Positions 25,301-39,651 of a DNA stretch of 64,000 bases are shown here, one piece after another. Location: contig CM049307.1 of NCBI GenBank assembly GCA_026874595.1, positions 53,980,370 through 54,044,369 of the forward strand. Reading direction: 5' to 3'. Positions within the stretch are counted from its first letter, which is position 1. Each line of letters starts with the position of its first letter. The notes under the pieces were generated by a model. The model saw nothing but the letters and a program-made list of their open reading frames with translations, was not told the origin of the DNA and did no database searches. The position numbers and the translations under genes were made by a program. The stretch is from Sipunculus nudus. Its lineage: Eukaryota; Annelida; Sipuncula; Golfingiida; Sipunculidae.

Positions 25301-28300
25301 TTTCATATTCATCTCTCCTTAGTAATTGATAATAATATATATAAGATCTACTATAGATCCTGCTTCCCATACTGCAGTGGACAGAAATATATGATGTTGC
25401 TGCTTTGCAAGTTTCACGTTAGGAGTGGTGATACTGGGTATATATAATGTCACTTGTAAACTTTGAACAAGGGCGAACCTGACCGCCAGTGCGTGCGAAA
25501 TGGTACAGGAATTGTGTACGAACTGCTCGCCACTCACGCACTCCACGTTATGACAAAGACATGGGATTTTCACAAATACGGATGAAATATCATGTATCGC
25601 GGGATTTGATGGACTTGGGACAACTTGTCACCATGCCATCCGTGCTGGTGGCTATTTTACGGTTTGAAACCCAGTGTTGACAGGTGACACAAAAAGGTCA
25701 GAGGTCAGAGCATAGGTATGCGAGCGAATGAGGTGGTATCTTTGTTGGTTAAGAAAGCGATGTCTTGAGTGAAACGAAAAATAACCTTGGGGTCTGGGAT
25801 ATTCAGATATTCGGTGGGTGGTAATGGCGGGTTCGTGTGTACTTTTGCGACGTAAAATGGCTTTTGGTCAGCGGTCATTGATGTTGCCCGTCTCATCACA
25901 TTCCACAACCGTGTATTTGATGAATATAAAGTGACTATAACTATTATACGCCGGGGGGACCATGAAATGTCAAGTGTAATATACAGTCCCATGTCCAGCG
26001 ATCCACGACCAGCGTCAAATTGCATGCTTTGCCATATGATAAACCTGTCAACATTTTTGGTATGTTATTCAGTGTCATCACAACCACTTTAAATTTATCA
26101 CAGGTAAATCTGTGATATTGCACAAAATGTCGCAGGATTCAGGAATTCGATTTTTCCTGGGAACGCGTTGCATTTTCCAGGTTGTTAACGTTTTCTCCTG
26201 GGTTTACGAACGTGGTTGGTCCGAGGTTTCGCGTGACCCGTGAATATCTTGTGATGACAATGTTAAATGCCGACATATTCTCACACAGCCAACTCGCTTG
26301 TTAACCTGCTGGAATAAATAACCCACCCGGGTGCAGATAAAATTCGTAACGCGTTGCCTTTGTGTTCCTTGTTTGTTTGTGGGTCTATAGTGGGTACAAG
26401 GGGGATTGTCACCGACCGGTGAAATACCGAAACGTGACACGGGTGTAATATTCAGAAATATCTCAGTTCGGTCAACTGAGTCATTTCTTTTACATTTTTT
26501 GCTGTTCTAAAATGGTATAAGGTTATTAAACCCCTGCTTTTACGTTACGTTTTAATAAGAACATTTGTCATTTGTACGTATTATATAAACTTCTTTACCT
26601 AAAAGTTTATTGAAATTTGCTTTAAAGCACTTAAATTAATTTACGTGAGGTCCGCTCTGGTTTGTCAAAATTTGGTTTGGTTCACGCCAAACGAACGAAC
26701 ATCTGCAAGAACGCAGGCTGTATTTGACAAGCTATTTGGAGTACAATATACACACAAACAGTGACTGTTTAGATATTTGACTTAAAGAGTATTCGGTCTT
26801 ATCAGACATGAGAAAATGCCTGGCATTATTTCTTTATCAATAAAATTTACACTTGTGTCTTCCAGTCGCTTATCCCAATTTCCCCACCTGTTATCTTTCC
26901 AATTACCAAGTCCACTTCCCCTTGGTTACTGAAAAGATGAATTAGTGCGTTTTAAAATCACACAGGAGGATTTTTTTTGTTAAACGTCATAAACTCACAT
27001 TAAGCTGTAAGGAAATAAGTCGAGTTCCCCTCGTTTGCTACCTTAAAGCTTAATGTAAGTTATAACTTAAAACATCTCTCCCATGTGATACTAAATTGCA
27101 CTAATTCATTTGAAAACACACCTTTCAATTCTTGTTCAACATGAAATAGAATAGAATAAGTTTTATTCAGGAAAAAGCCTCAGGCCCAAAGTTCCAAAAA
27201 AAAGAAACATCAACATAGTAATACAAAATATATATCAAATTGTCATTTTAATAAAACTTAAATAATACAATAAAATATACAATTATAATTAAGGTTATCA
27301 ATTTGCCATCAATGATTCAAGGTTAACACATAATAAATTATAAATTTAATAAATTAACTATCCAGTGATTGTTTTCTCCTTTTAAGTGAATGATATACAA
27401 ATTCTGCAACACTTGCTATCTCACATGGTTCCTTTAAATTAAAAAGTTTCTTTAAATTATGTTCATTTGGTTCTCGTAAGTCAGCTCTTAAATACTTACT
27501 CCTCAGATCTACATACATAGGACATTCAAGCATGAAGTGACTTTTTTTTTAATATGTTTAAACCTCTATTCAAACAATACATACAACTTCTTTCTTCTTT
27601 TGCTGTTCCCTGATGTCTGCCAGTTTCAATGGATAATTTATGATTTGAACATCGTAATATGGCAAGTGCCTGTCTATGACCTTTGTTAGGAACACATGAA
27701 ATGTACTTCTCTACTGTCAGCATTGATTTACAAGACGCATAGAAATCCAACCTGTTACATAAGGTTATATCTTCTTGCCATTCTTGCATTGTTAAAGCCT
27801 TTAGTCTTTGTTTGACATTTTTAATTAAAATGTTACTATTTCCTACATACCGTGCTAACCAAACATAACCTAAGCCTGTTTTAAACAATAATATCCTTAT
27901 ATGAGTTGCCCAAGTTATTTTTCCCTGTTCATCTAACTTTACCATCAAATAATATAGGTGCCTTGGGTATCCTTTGTCTGCCATACATAATATCTTTTGT
28001 TCAGAATATACCTTGTTCGGAATAACGCAGAAATCAGAGAATATAGTAAAGCAGAGAAAGTAATTCTAAAGGTTTAAGTAAGAAACGGAAAGTGATTTCA
28101 TGCAAGGGGTTGTCACTCCTGTACAGGACTTCGGGTAGCAACCTTATATATTCTAAAATTCATGAAGCTTAGACAAAGAACAATGGCATTGATGTAGGGT
28201 GGAGGGTTGGGCATTGTCAGAGTTACCGTGTAATCAGGATTACTCTGTTTGGGATATCCGTGAGTTCAAGTGTCCTGGTTGATCCAGAGCTGCGCCCGTC

Positions 28301-28669
28301 ACGGTGACGTCACAGATATGTCGCTGTCAAACCTTCAGCCAATGCTCTAACTAAAATGTTACCAGTTACAGAATCTCAACAGACCTGTTGATATTGTTAT
28401 ATTTGGAGTAAATTAATGGCAATACCTTCAGCTAGAATCTGAACAAACCATTTGATATTGTTATTTTGGCGATTCCTTCGTCTCAGTTGTCTCCTATTAT
28501 TTCAGTTTAGGGTCATAGGTTCTCAATTGAATTAAACTTACACCAGTATTAAAACACGAGGACAGTAATTTGGATGATGGTTCTGCAGATGACAAAAAGT
28601 ATACAATCATGATGCTACAAATTGCTAGTCAATTTATCTTCCAGGTTATATATATATATATATATATAC

Positions 28670-28700
<31 letters not shown>

Positions 28701-31700
28701 CATATATATATCTTTTAGCTTTTCAAATATTTCTAAATCACATTTCAAATATTTTTTCAATTAAGTTTAGGGATTTAGAAAATAAGGTTTTATGTTACAA
28801 GTATAAGTTAATTCCAAGGTTTAGATATATTTCATAGAAAACTCATGAGTCGAACCAAAGTCTATAAAAATTCTGCTTATTGATACATTTGATTTGCAAT
28901 ATATAAGTATTGTTCTCTGAACTTTGCCAAAAAGTTGGGGGAATATGTAATCCCATCCCCTCCCCCTATACTGACGCCCCTATCAAGTAACTTGGAAGGT
29001 GGTGCATGCTGGGAAGATGATGCATGATGGGAAGGAGATACATGGAGTTTAAGGTTCAACCTATCTTTCCTTCCTACTTGAATCTTAAGTCAATACAATA
29101 CAGGAATCGCTTCCTAAGCCTGTATATGAACTAAAGCAATCAAGGGAAACTAAAACAGTGTTAAAAATATCCTTTCCTCGTCATGTGCGTGCAGGATGTC
29201 CCTTGAATACCCATATCTTTGACGTATAAATGTGAACCATTGCAGAGAACTGGGTGTTGATTGTTAATCAACCGGAAGACCGGTAGTTGCCCAAGGACAC
29301 GTGTGGTTTCTAAGGACGCGGGCAAAGTATTTTACAGACAAAATGAAACAAACTTATGACTGTGTCAATATGCTCAAATTCTAGCAAGTATTACTTACAA
29401 ATTATTTCATTTCTGTCACACATTAATTTCATGTCTAACCATATACCTCTCATGGCCACCAGTTTGATTGACGTTTCATTTGCTTTCAAAGAGGTATCAA
29501 TGTCACAAGTTGGTCAAGAATCACAAACCCAAAAGTGAGTCTTAATTATCCAATTATCTATCAAGATAGGAATCAAACGCACCCGCTGAAGCACTAAGCC
29601 TTTTTTGTAACTGCAGTTCTAACCCGAAATCTGCATTCAAAGGAATGCAAACCTTCGCCTTGTGGGGGCCCCTATTGTGGGATGCTCCCAAGAAGGCGTT
29701 TGCATTCACGTGTTCTTCCCCATATTCCCATGTCATACCGTGCATATATGACTGCACATTTGTGAATATTCTTTCTGGATCTGGATCATGAGCCGGACCG
29801 ACACCAAAATCTAATCGAGTCTTCGTTGGTCCATTACAGAGGTGCCCTGAAAATTTCATGCGACTCCGTTCATGATTTCTCGAGTTATATTGTGAACAAA
29901 CACACACACGAAAGGGAATCAACGCATACCCTCACGACGGAGGCAATAAAACGGCTTGTCCAAACACTTTATGTCATGCTAGCAGGTGGTCTGGTTTCTT
30001 CTGTCGTCCAGTGCACGGTCGCCTCTTGGTACATTTTGGGGGGACTTCTTTCGTTTATTTGGGCAAAGCAAAATGAGTTTCTCTTGTGGTTAAGTTGACA
30101 ATATGGGTCGACCTTCACCACAACCAGTACCCTCTGACCCAGAATGTCTTGTGGCGCAAGCTAAACAAACGTTCCATTCAGGCCTGCCGTATACACCTTG
30201 TTCCACGCACAGGACAAACACCACATATTTGCACTTGTAAAGCAGTAGGACACGGTGGAACCGTATCCACTCCTGTGGTTCTGCTAATAAGAACCTACTC
30301 TACAACCCCGGTAAAAATAAACGCATTGTATCCTTGAATATTGGGGTAGATTTCTGGGGTGACACCGGATCTAAATAGACGCGCATTTCTAATGAAGTGG
30401 TCGAGAGCTATTTTATCATTATGAGTGCACGGTTGAATCCTTCGCACTCTGTAACTCGGAGAATATTATAAAGATCCTCTCATGACTTAGGTTTAAGTAA
30501 ACGTGTGGTGTTCTTATATATCAAAGGTGGATTTATATATAAGGAGACATGAAGAAGAGTTTTTCAAAAAGTCTTAAAGTAGCCAAAAAGCAAAACAAGC
30601 TAATAAATACAAGTTTGCTATGGAAACGTACCAACTGATTATTTTAATTTTCTTCCTTCACAGTTTAATTGCTCCTTAATCTCTTATGTCGCCTTATGAC
30701 TGATTCAGTCCACTCATATTGCCAGGTCGTTTTACTACCCATATTGCACATTTATACAGACTTCACTATTTGTTACCATACGAGTACGCTGCCAGTATTG
30801 TTGTTAGGAGGAGTGGAGCTGTTATAGATCGTGTATGCGATAAGTAATTTGATCCCGATTAGATCTTGGATCGTTCTGGGAGAAAATACGGCCATATAAT
30901 CGAACGCAGCAATATGGTTGTTAACACAAGAAAAAAGTTCCAGATCTTTACTGAAACTTCCAATAATGGGGTTCAAATAAGATGGGGGATGGGGAGGCAA
31001 AAAAAGTCATTAAAGTCAAAGAAGTATATGAAGATGAAGATATATAATGAGTCTCATAATCTCCGCGAAAAATCGAATTTTTCCAATATACTCAGGCTTT
31101 CTTATGTTTTCCATACATAAACTCGTTGATGATTGTGGAAATTTATTGTGTCAACAGTTCCTGGCGCAATCCATAACGAGTGGATATTTTGTTTAGACGT
31201 ATTTAAAGCACGCCAGGAAATAACTATGCATAATAACTGCAACTGCAACGTGGAAAATTAATGGATTGGCAGCACATGAAACTCGTATTTTATAGTTAGA
31301 CAGGCTGATATATAGGTCTGTCCATAGAATTATCCATAGAGATCTGTCATAATAAGAAATCATACACATAAAGGCACACGGCCCAAGTATATATAGTAAA
31401 GTAAAACTAATGATAAAATGGCGCAGCACCATATAGCGGTCATTCAGTGCCTTTAATATTAAGTATGGTTATAACACCGGCGTGCGCCTGTCCGATATAT
31501 CGATGAGATCTTTAGTATGTACCATGGGTTTGCGCATTAATTATGTCATACACGCATCACCGATATACCCATAACCCGGCCTTTAATAGCGAAGTTTATA
31601 ACGATAGACGCCTCGAGGAGATATATTATTACTGTCGCCTAAAAAGTAAACATCCTCTTTATCCTGAATATTCAATGAATGGAAGGACATACCTTAACAG

Positions 31701-34562
31701 ATGGCGTCATGGTTTGTTTAGCGGCTCAGTATATCTTCATGAATTTTTTTCAGTAATCTATACCAGATCATGTTTGATATCGGCTGAAAGCTGTAAGGAT
31801 AGTTCGACTTTCCTTGTATGAGGCCATTATTTGTCCAACAACGTTAATTATTTCAAAAACCAACTGGTGCTGTCAGAGGTTAGTTACTCTCTCCATAATA
31901 CCCCAAATTTCTTTATTGTCAAGCTAAGGAGGAATGTAGATATGTAAATGTGCCAAGGTTTATAATGTGTAAAGGTTTAAACATTTAAAGGAATGCCCCT
32001 CACCACATGCAAATCGAACTTCAAGCTTTAAGGGATCAAGACAAAAAAAAGGTTTGCAACTCATCGAAACTTTTTAAAATCATCAAGGGTATTGGCAATA
32101 TCGACCCGGAAAGTCTCTTCTTTTTCGCCAGTTCAGGTTCCAGCGATCAGGGTCACCATCTCAAATCAGCCAAGGGACACAAAGATCTTGGCATAAGGAT
32201 ATAATTTTCTCACAGTGTGTTATTAATCACTTGGACTCCCTCCCAGTTAAACTGCCATAGACAAACATTCTGAAGTATTGAAATACAGGGTGGAGATAAT
32301 ATACAGATTGACTTTCATGGGTCTGGGTCGATACATTTTTATCGTTGTACCGTTACCCCACGGTTAAATTAAGTTTAGATAAAAACCTTTAGTATAAACT
32401 CTTTCGGGGATTTTCAAACCATGATATGCCTTACCATGCGTTCTATATATTTACATTTCTAGTCCTCAAAATGCAATTCATTTAAGCGATATATTTAAAA
32501 AAACGCGTCACTGGTGATTCTACGAAGTTTCCCTGGGTGGGTCCATTGACATTTGTGTACTGCTAGGTTGCTTGACCAGGCTTCAGCGTACTTATTCTGT
32601 ACATATAAATATTGACAATGAGTTCATGATAATCAACTGATCTGTGTCATTGAGGACTGACCCGGCCTCACCCACATGCTCTGCCTAGGCGCGGTACTCC
32701 TGTCATAGTTTCGAGCCCTCTGACCACCATCCTATATTGTATGCGCATTGTGAACGAATTGTATACAACAAAAGAGTGGTATTATTGAAATGAAAGACAT
32801 TGATATAAAGGCGTGGCGAACTTGAAATTATTCAGGTCAATAGGTACATGGTTGGTTGGTCGACGTTCAACGTTTACTTCCTGATTTTGTTGGTTATACA
32901 TCTTTCTTCATATTTAAGATATAGATTTCTATGGGAATTTTCTATATGTAACTATTTTCTTGCATATATTCTTATTAACGAGAATTTAAGGTTACCTTGG
33001 AATAGTAACTAGGGTTTTATTTGACGTTAATTCCCAAGAAATCTTTGTAAATGATTTCCCTGTTGGTTATCTTCATATACATATTTAAATATTTATAAGT
33101 GATATATGTTATTCCCAAACATATACACTGAAACCTCGTTGTGTCGAACTCGCTTAAGTCGAAGTTACTGACTCGATATTCCGGACAACTCTAGTTAAAT
33201 TATAACCAAATAAAACCCGCTTGTGTCGAACCTCGGATGTGTCGAAGTTAGGGCTGTATCAATATATCGATATATCGATACGAATCGATACACGACTTCG
33301 ATACGATAATCAAAGTGGGTTGCATGCCGTATAGGTCGTATCGATTGATTGCTAATGCAAAGGGATATAACTCTAACTTTAAATATAACCATGACGATTT
33401 ATAGATTTAAATGCACTGTATATTTGTTGCTTTGGCTTTTAAGACTTGTTAATAAATGTATATATGCATGCACATCAGTACTTTCATGACAAGCAGGCAC
33501 ATGTGAGCGATAATAAGAGAATAATACTGACAATTCGATATAATACAAATATTTTATTTTATGTCGGTTTTTACAAACAAAGACAACATTAACCACAGGC
33601 TATTATGACCGACCACACTCTTATCATACATAAATTAAAATTAAAAAATTAAAAATATTTAAAAAAATAATAATAAAAATTCATTAACTAACATAAAAAT
33701 AATTATCACAAGTCTGATCAATTTAAAGAATCAAAGTTAAGCATAAAGTTGTATAATGCGAATAACATTTGATTTATAGTCCTTATAAATTACAGTGACC
33801 AATTCATATTGAAAAAATAATCACAATAAGGCATGAAGTGACAAAACAAATTGGAAATTGCGTACGGCCCAAAGAAGGATGTCAATTTTTACAAAGTGAT
33901 ATTAAGTATTACACAGAAAACAACCGCAGGATGCCCCTTTACAGTACGATAACTTTATTTTTGAATGCTCTAAGGGACTCTGCATTTTTATAGTCTATCA
34001 GAAGAGAATTCCATAGCATAGTACCAAAATGTTTTAGCGAGTGGGTTCCATACGTAACGCTATTTGTTACCAGCACTGCCTGTCCATAGCTAGCTAGTCT
34101 GGTGACACGGCCAGAAATAGGTGTAGTGAAGTACTATTTAAGATACACTGTACTTAGATTATGAATTACTTTGAAAATCTTTACGCAGCAAGTCATAGGT
34201 TACACTGAACTCCCGCGTTGGACATCAGATGTCAAATAAATAGTTAAAGCCTGGGGACAAATCCTGTACAAACAGGAGAGTGACTAATGGGATTCATATT
34301 CACAGAAATATACAAAACTGTGTAATTACATGACATAAAACACAGCCTATGATCTTCCCCACCAAACGCAATAAAAAAGTGTTTGTGCACGGGGGTGGGG
34401 GGGGGGGGGGGGGAGGGGAGCTAAAGGCACAAAGAAGATCCGGATTTTGGTAGTCTTGATTAGATAGATTTTGATAATTTAAATCAACTGGTCTGATTAT
34501 CTATTTAATATCAAGCTGAAGCTGCTTAAGTGCATAACATAGTAAATATGTTGTATGTTAAA

Positions 34563-34612
<50 letters not shown>

Positions 34613-34834
34613 AAGAAACAAAGCCTTTATTTAGAAATGGAAAAAAAAATGAACGTATCATCAATACGTATCGGTATTGAATTAACTGTATCGCAATACG
34701 TAATGTATCGGAAGAGGCGGACCGATACCCAGCCCTGGTCGAAGTTTTCTGAAAGTCCCTTCGACTTCGACACAACGAAATTTCATTTTAAAATGAGTAA
34801 AATTAGGAAAGTATGGTGCCTGGCAGATGGTTGG

Positions 34835-34892
<58 letters not shown>

Positions 34893-37778
34893 AAATCACA
34901 AGTTTAAAAAATTGGCAATATGACAGCAAAAGGGTTAATATTTTATGAACACTAATGTCATATGATTTCATATTTATTTTATCATGAATATTGATAAGCA
35001 CACAGTATAGAAATCCTTTAGTTCTTTACATGTTTGGCACATTCCGTGCCCAGTGTACCATTTTCAAAACCTTTGTTTCATTGTTTTTGTAAAGCGCCTC
35101 TATACAAGGACTTTGGGTTTGGTTCGGAAGTTCTGTTGCGCAGAGAATTCGAGATTTGTGTTATGGCATTCTACGTAATGAATCTTAAATATATTGCCTA
35201 TAGCTGTTAACGGTGTTATCATTATAAGACGTGTTTGCAGTTTCTCTTGTGCAGCGGCTTTTTATTTAAAGGGACTTATTTGTATATCTGTATGACGTAT
35301 ATTAATCAATGAAAATCCCTTGCACGTGTTTACGAAAATTAGGCCAGAAAACGTCGATCCCACCCAGTGTCGTTTTTATTATCGTCTTGTTTTTAATATG
35401 CGAGGGACCTGCAGCAAGTGACCTTTCAACTTTAGCACATGTGCAGCCAACCCCTTTGTCAGCATCGGCGCATGTACAGTGTTTATTAACAGTTTGTAGG
35501 TAACAAGCCCAAAAATCCTGTCTCAGAGGCGTTATAAAAACTTTTCTATACAGAATTACCAACAATTCGTAAATAATTGCACAGAGCAAGTCAGCTATAA
35601 AAAAACATTGACAGAAAAGGTTGGAAGGTCACAAGGTCGTTAGATGTGCTTGAAAACTGAATTCTTCATTTGTTACCTTTATAATTCCTTTGGGCATTGA
35701 CACCTTGTTTTGGAATGATGCTAAAAATGGGCCATGCAAATAGATGGTGACTCACGTGACATCTGTTTGAGAGAACCTGATGGATCCAAGTTCATTTTCA
35801 TACCAATGGGATATAAAGAGGGTACATTGTATTAGAACAACTGTATCCATCCCTGTTTGGTACAATACAATCCTCATACAAATACACCCACCAGGAATGT
35901 TTATCCTACGGACCCACGGTTCTCAATGATTTTTATATGGATATGGTCCCTTATAAAGCTAGTGAATGGTTTCATCACCATAGTGGAGAAGGAATTATGC
36001 CTCCGCAAACATTAGGAGCGTGCTGTCTTTGTTCGGGATGTCAAACTCGATCCATCTCATCTTGTTGACTGGCTAAAGCTGGGCTAAAAGGACCCATGTG
36101 GGCGATTTCTTGGACGTTAACATGCATTATGATGATAAATAATATTGCCGAATATAGCCTAGAATGTTATATGTGTACGCGAGCTGCACTTAACTAATAC
36201 TTGCATATGTACCCACATGATGAAATTGGTGTTTGTCCTTGGTTTTGTGTATATAATATTACAAATAGTTTTTACCATTAATAATATAGTACGTCCAAAG
36301 TGTTATGTGTCCTGACTTTGAAGACCATTTTATACACATGTTGTTAGAAATAGTAAGTCATTAATATTTTCTGCACTACGTTTTTGAAAATTCGTCAGGA
36401 CACCGACATATCAAACAATTATAAATGTGTGCCTCGAGTATTCAAAGGTATTACTCGGTACGGACTCGTCTACTCGCTACCCATTGCTACGTTCTACAAA
36501 GTAACGTTTGATTTAAAAAAATACAAATATGTATAAAGTCTTGTTGATAAAAATAAGTTGTAATAGCAATAATATTACAATGAATTTACAACTTATATGA
36601 TAAAATTAGCTAGTGCAGTTGTGTATGCTGATCCTGGAAAAAATTAGTCTGAAACCCTTAGAAAATTGCGGTGGCTAAAAAGGGGGTGGGGGGGGGGGGG
36701 AGTCGGACCCCCTGGATCCCTCCCCTGGATCCGCTTCTGCTGGAGTGCTTCTGGCAGCTCTATTTTTCGGGCCTCAAATCAGGGGCGGATATGAAGGGGG
36801 GGGGGGGGGGGTACAGGGGGCGCACGATCCCCTTTTTCGACCTAACATGTGTGGGAGTTAGAAATGTATGCGTTTAATATAAAAAAAAAACAAAGCCGGA
36901 GTTTGCAGCATGGTTCTTTTTTTTTTTAATTTCCTTACATTACAACCTTAATAAAAAATCGTTTTCACACTTTGAGAGGGGGTATCCATCTCTCATACCC
37001 TCCCCTTCTGCGCCTCACGTATTCTACAATCGGTTTTCCGTCCCTGCATATTTACTTTGTCCACGAAAGAAGGCGTATACGTGTTTAGCACGGTGTCATT
37101 CATTGAAAAAGAGTCTTCAGCTGATCATGATATAAGTGAAGTGACGTAAATGCAAAAAAAAAACCACCCACTTATTTCTAATATTTGAGATATCATTCTG
37201 TAGTGTTCTGCAGAACACGGGTATTTTCACACATCACTTGCATACGTTTGTTACACTTGCATCCACTCTGTAACATGGTGTATGGTCTTGACCTGACGAA
37301 GAACCTCATCAGTGAATATCAGCTTGCTCATGGCAATTAACCAGTGCGTGGGAGAGCGTAGCCTGTATACATTAAGTCAGGGCTGTATGAAAAGTCACGT
37401 GTTCTCTCGTATAAAGCGTAAATATGGGCGTTGAATGGTATATTTTTTTCGGAAAAGCATAGCTGAGTGACATTTTAATATTTATGAGCCTCGTTTGCCT
37501 GCCAGGCATCTTTTGACACGGGAAGTGGCTGACATGATCTGAATAAAACGGATGATTATGAATGACGAGTCGGTGACGGCCCTATACTGCAATCGCCTAT
37601 ATACACGGCACTTTTTGAAACTGGAAATGAGTCTACTTTCTGTGCGATTTTTGGTATTTTCACCAAAAAGTGCTAGATATTGTTTTGACATTGATTTTGT
37701 TTTTTCTATCTTTTCACTTCTACTTTGTTTTCTTTCTTTTCATTGTTATTACTTTTATTATTTATCGACAATGTATTT

Positions 37779-37855
<77 letters not shown>

Positions 37856-39586
37856 TATCATCAAATGCAACTATGATTAACAGAAAATAAGCCATGAAAT
37901 TACTACAAATTCATCTTCCGCTACATCGGAATACTTTTAAGGAAAGAATGTGAATATCCATGTTACCTTTTCATCATTTTTGTGGTTCAGAGGCTGGAGT
38001 AGTTTTAAAGTTCGTTCTTTCCCGTAATATTAGGTTTGACTCTGACGTCTGGCAAACGACTGCCAAATGCCATTTATGGAAAAACTTGAAAGGTGAACTT
38101 TAGTTGAACCTCATGTTGATGGATGAAGTTATAATATTCAGAAACACTCAACAACTGTGGTCCGTGATAACAGTTAATTTAGTCCGTTAGCATATCTTTC
38201 CCTGCCCCCAGCGTATAATTATAACGGCACCAGTAGTTAATTCCAGGTTATGGACGGTCGACCACCGTCATTAGCTCATCGGTTCACCGCACGTGCTACC
38301 CGACATCCTGGACGACCTGGTTCGAAACCTGAACCACAAAGACACATAAATATATAAAACTTAGATGTACGCGGAAATCTGTTGCCTGGTCGCGCTATTA
38401 TATACGTATACCTGGTAATTAAAGAAAAAAACCCATTATTTACACATTCTGGTATACAGGTGTCGTTATGCTTGCTGTCACAGACACAGTTGTACATTAT
38501 ATACGGTGTTATTTGAAAGGCTTTATGGCACGCCTCCTTTCAGTTTTTAATTATTTACGACTAGTCCTTATATTCTGGTTTATTGTCTTATTTGGGAATT
38601 TTGCTTTAGGCCAAGAGATGGCAGTTTAAGTATGACGATTATTGGATGTTAGATAAAAGATATGTCAATCTGCAGTATTCCATTTTAGGGTGAACTATTC
38701 TGGGTTTCAGATTTTTATACTCTGTTTTTTTTTCTTTTGTTAAGGATAGGTAGGTGGCGCTGTCTATTGAATGATGATGAAGGTAACCAAACGATTAGAT
38801 TTTCTAGAGTTCGTGTCATAGTTGCCGGAGTTGGGCTAATCCAGAAGTCACTGCCCGTCGTTAACACATGGAGCGAAAAAGAGATTTTTGCCGAAGACCA
38901 ACTCCATAGGTCATTAAACCTAGTCTTTTTAAGAGATAACAGTTAAATAATCATTGATGCTCGAGGGAATTGAATTGGAATGGGATTTTGGATATTTATA
39001 TAAGTAAATCCACAGCCGTGCACATTTATATGGATGGTCTTCATATCAAGAAATTGATAATTATGACTCAGGAACGCGAGGATAGGTAAGCGTCTTTGAT
39101 GCTCGAAATCTGTTTCGGACGCTCGTTCCCGGGTGTCTGAGCGTCCCATATGACGCACGATTTTCTGGCTGTAGGACAGAGAGGATGAAAGTTCTTGTGT
39201 TCGAAGCTAACCACTGGCGACTGTCTCAAACAAACCAGTGGAAACTGGGCTGTCAGGTTACCCTGATATTTCACCATAACCAGATAATCATAAGCATATA
39301 AGAACACGATATACAGTGACACGCATATGCTGAAACATAATAAAAAAAAAATGAATAAAATGTACATCAGCCTTTAAAAATTTTACAAAGATCCCCATCC
39401 TTTGGGACGCTCCAAGGTCCTATGTAACTCGAGAATGATTTGGCCTGATCCGCCCGGGCGCTCAAATTTTTCTTCCTTTTGAAAGCCATGATGCCTGCTC
39501 AACAGCATATTCATAGGTAGAATGCAAAATTCATTTGTATAAGCCAAATATTTACTCAAGGAGCAGCACCCCCTTTTCTATGAATA

Positions 39587-39651
<65 letters not shown>

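Larger units (their letters stand above)
33250..34738. mobile_element. hAT-like DNA transposon nested in the MITE, 8-bp target duplication
   Basis: An identical 8-base duplication TCGAAGTT lies at 33242-33249 and 34739-34746. The element starts AGGGCTGTATC and its other end, read inward, starts CCAGGGCTGGGTATC, an imperfect inverted repeat with the CAGGG(C)TG form common in hAT elements. Subterminal sequence on both sides is rich in CGATA(C/T) motifs. The size is 1489 bases. I find no transposase frame. It carries an unrelated minus-strand LINE fragment and a TA microsatellite, so it is a non-autonomous or decayed copy. Confidence 0.82.
33126..34788. mobile_element. pogo/Tigger-like MITE, split by a later insertion
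   Basis: The left end is CACTGAAACCTCGTTGTGTC and the right end, read on the other strand, is AAATGAAATTTCGTTGTGTC, so the inverted ends match over about 20 bases with a few changes. Both ends abut a TA dinucleotide (33124-33125 and 34789-34790), the target duplication of Tc1/mariner/pogo transposons. The 5' CACTG...CCTCG form resembles pogo/Tigger termini. Without the hAT-like insert the element is about 166 bases and has no room for a transposase. Confidence 0.75.

Noticed and set aside
25705..26440. Minus-strand frames of 106 and 78 codons in a CpG-richer patch
   Set aside because: No domain, no phase-compatible splice structure; the base composition explains the length.
29554..29922. 122-codon minus-strand frame
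   Set aside because: It overlaps a plus-strand open frame, and the adjacent AAAATTTCATGCGACTCCGT phrase resembles a dispersed noncoding repeat. No family was recognised, so it is not called a gene.
31543..31821. 92-codon plus-strand frame in intron 1, tyrosine-rich
   Set aside because: No acceptor/donor pair that would place it between exon 1 and exon 2 in phase, and no domain.
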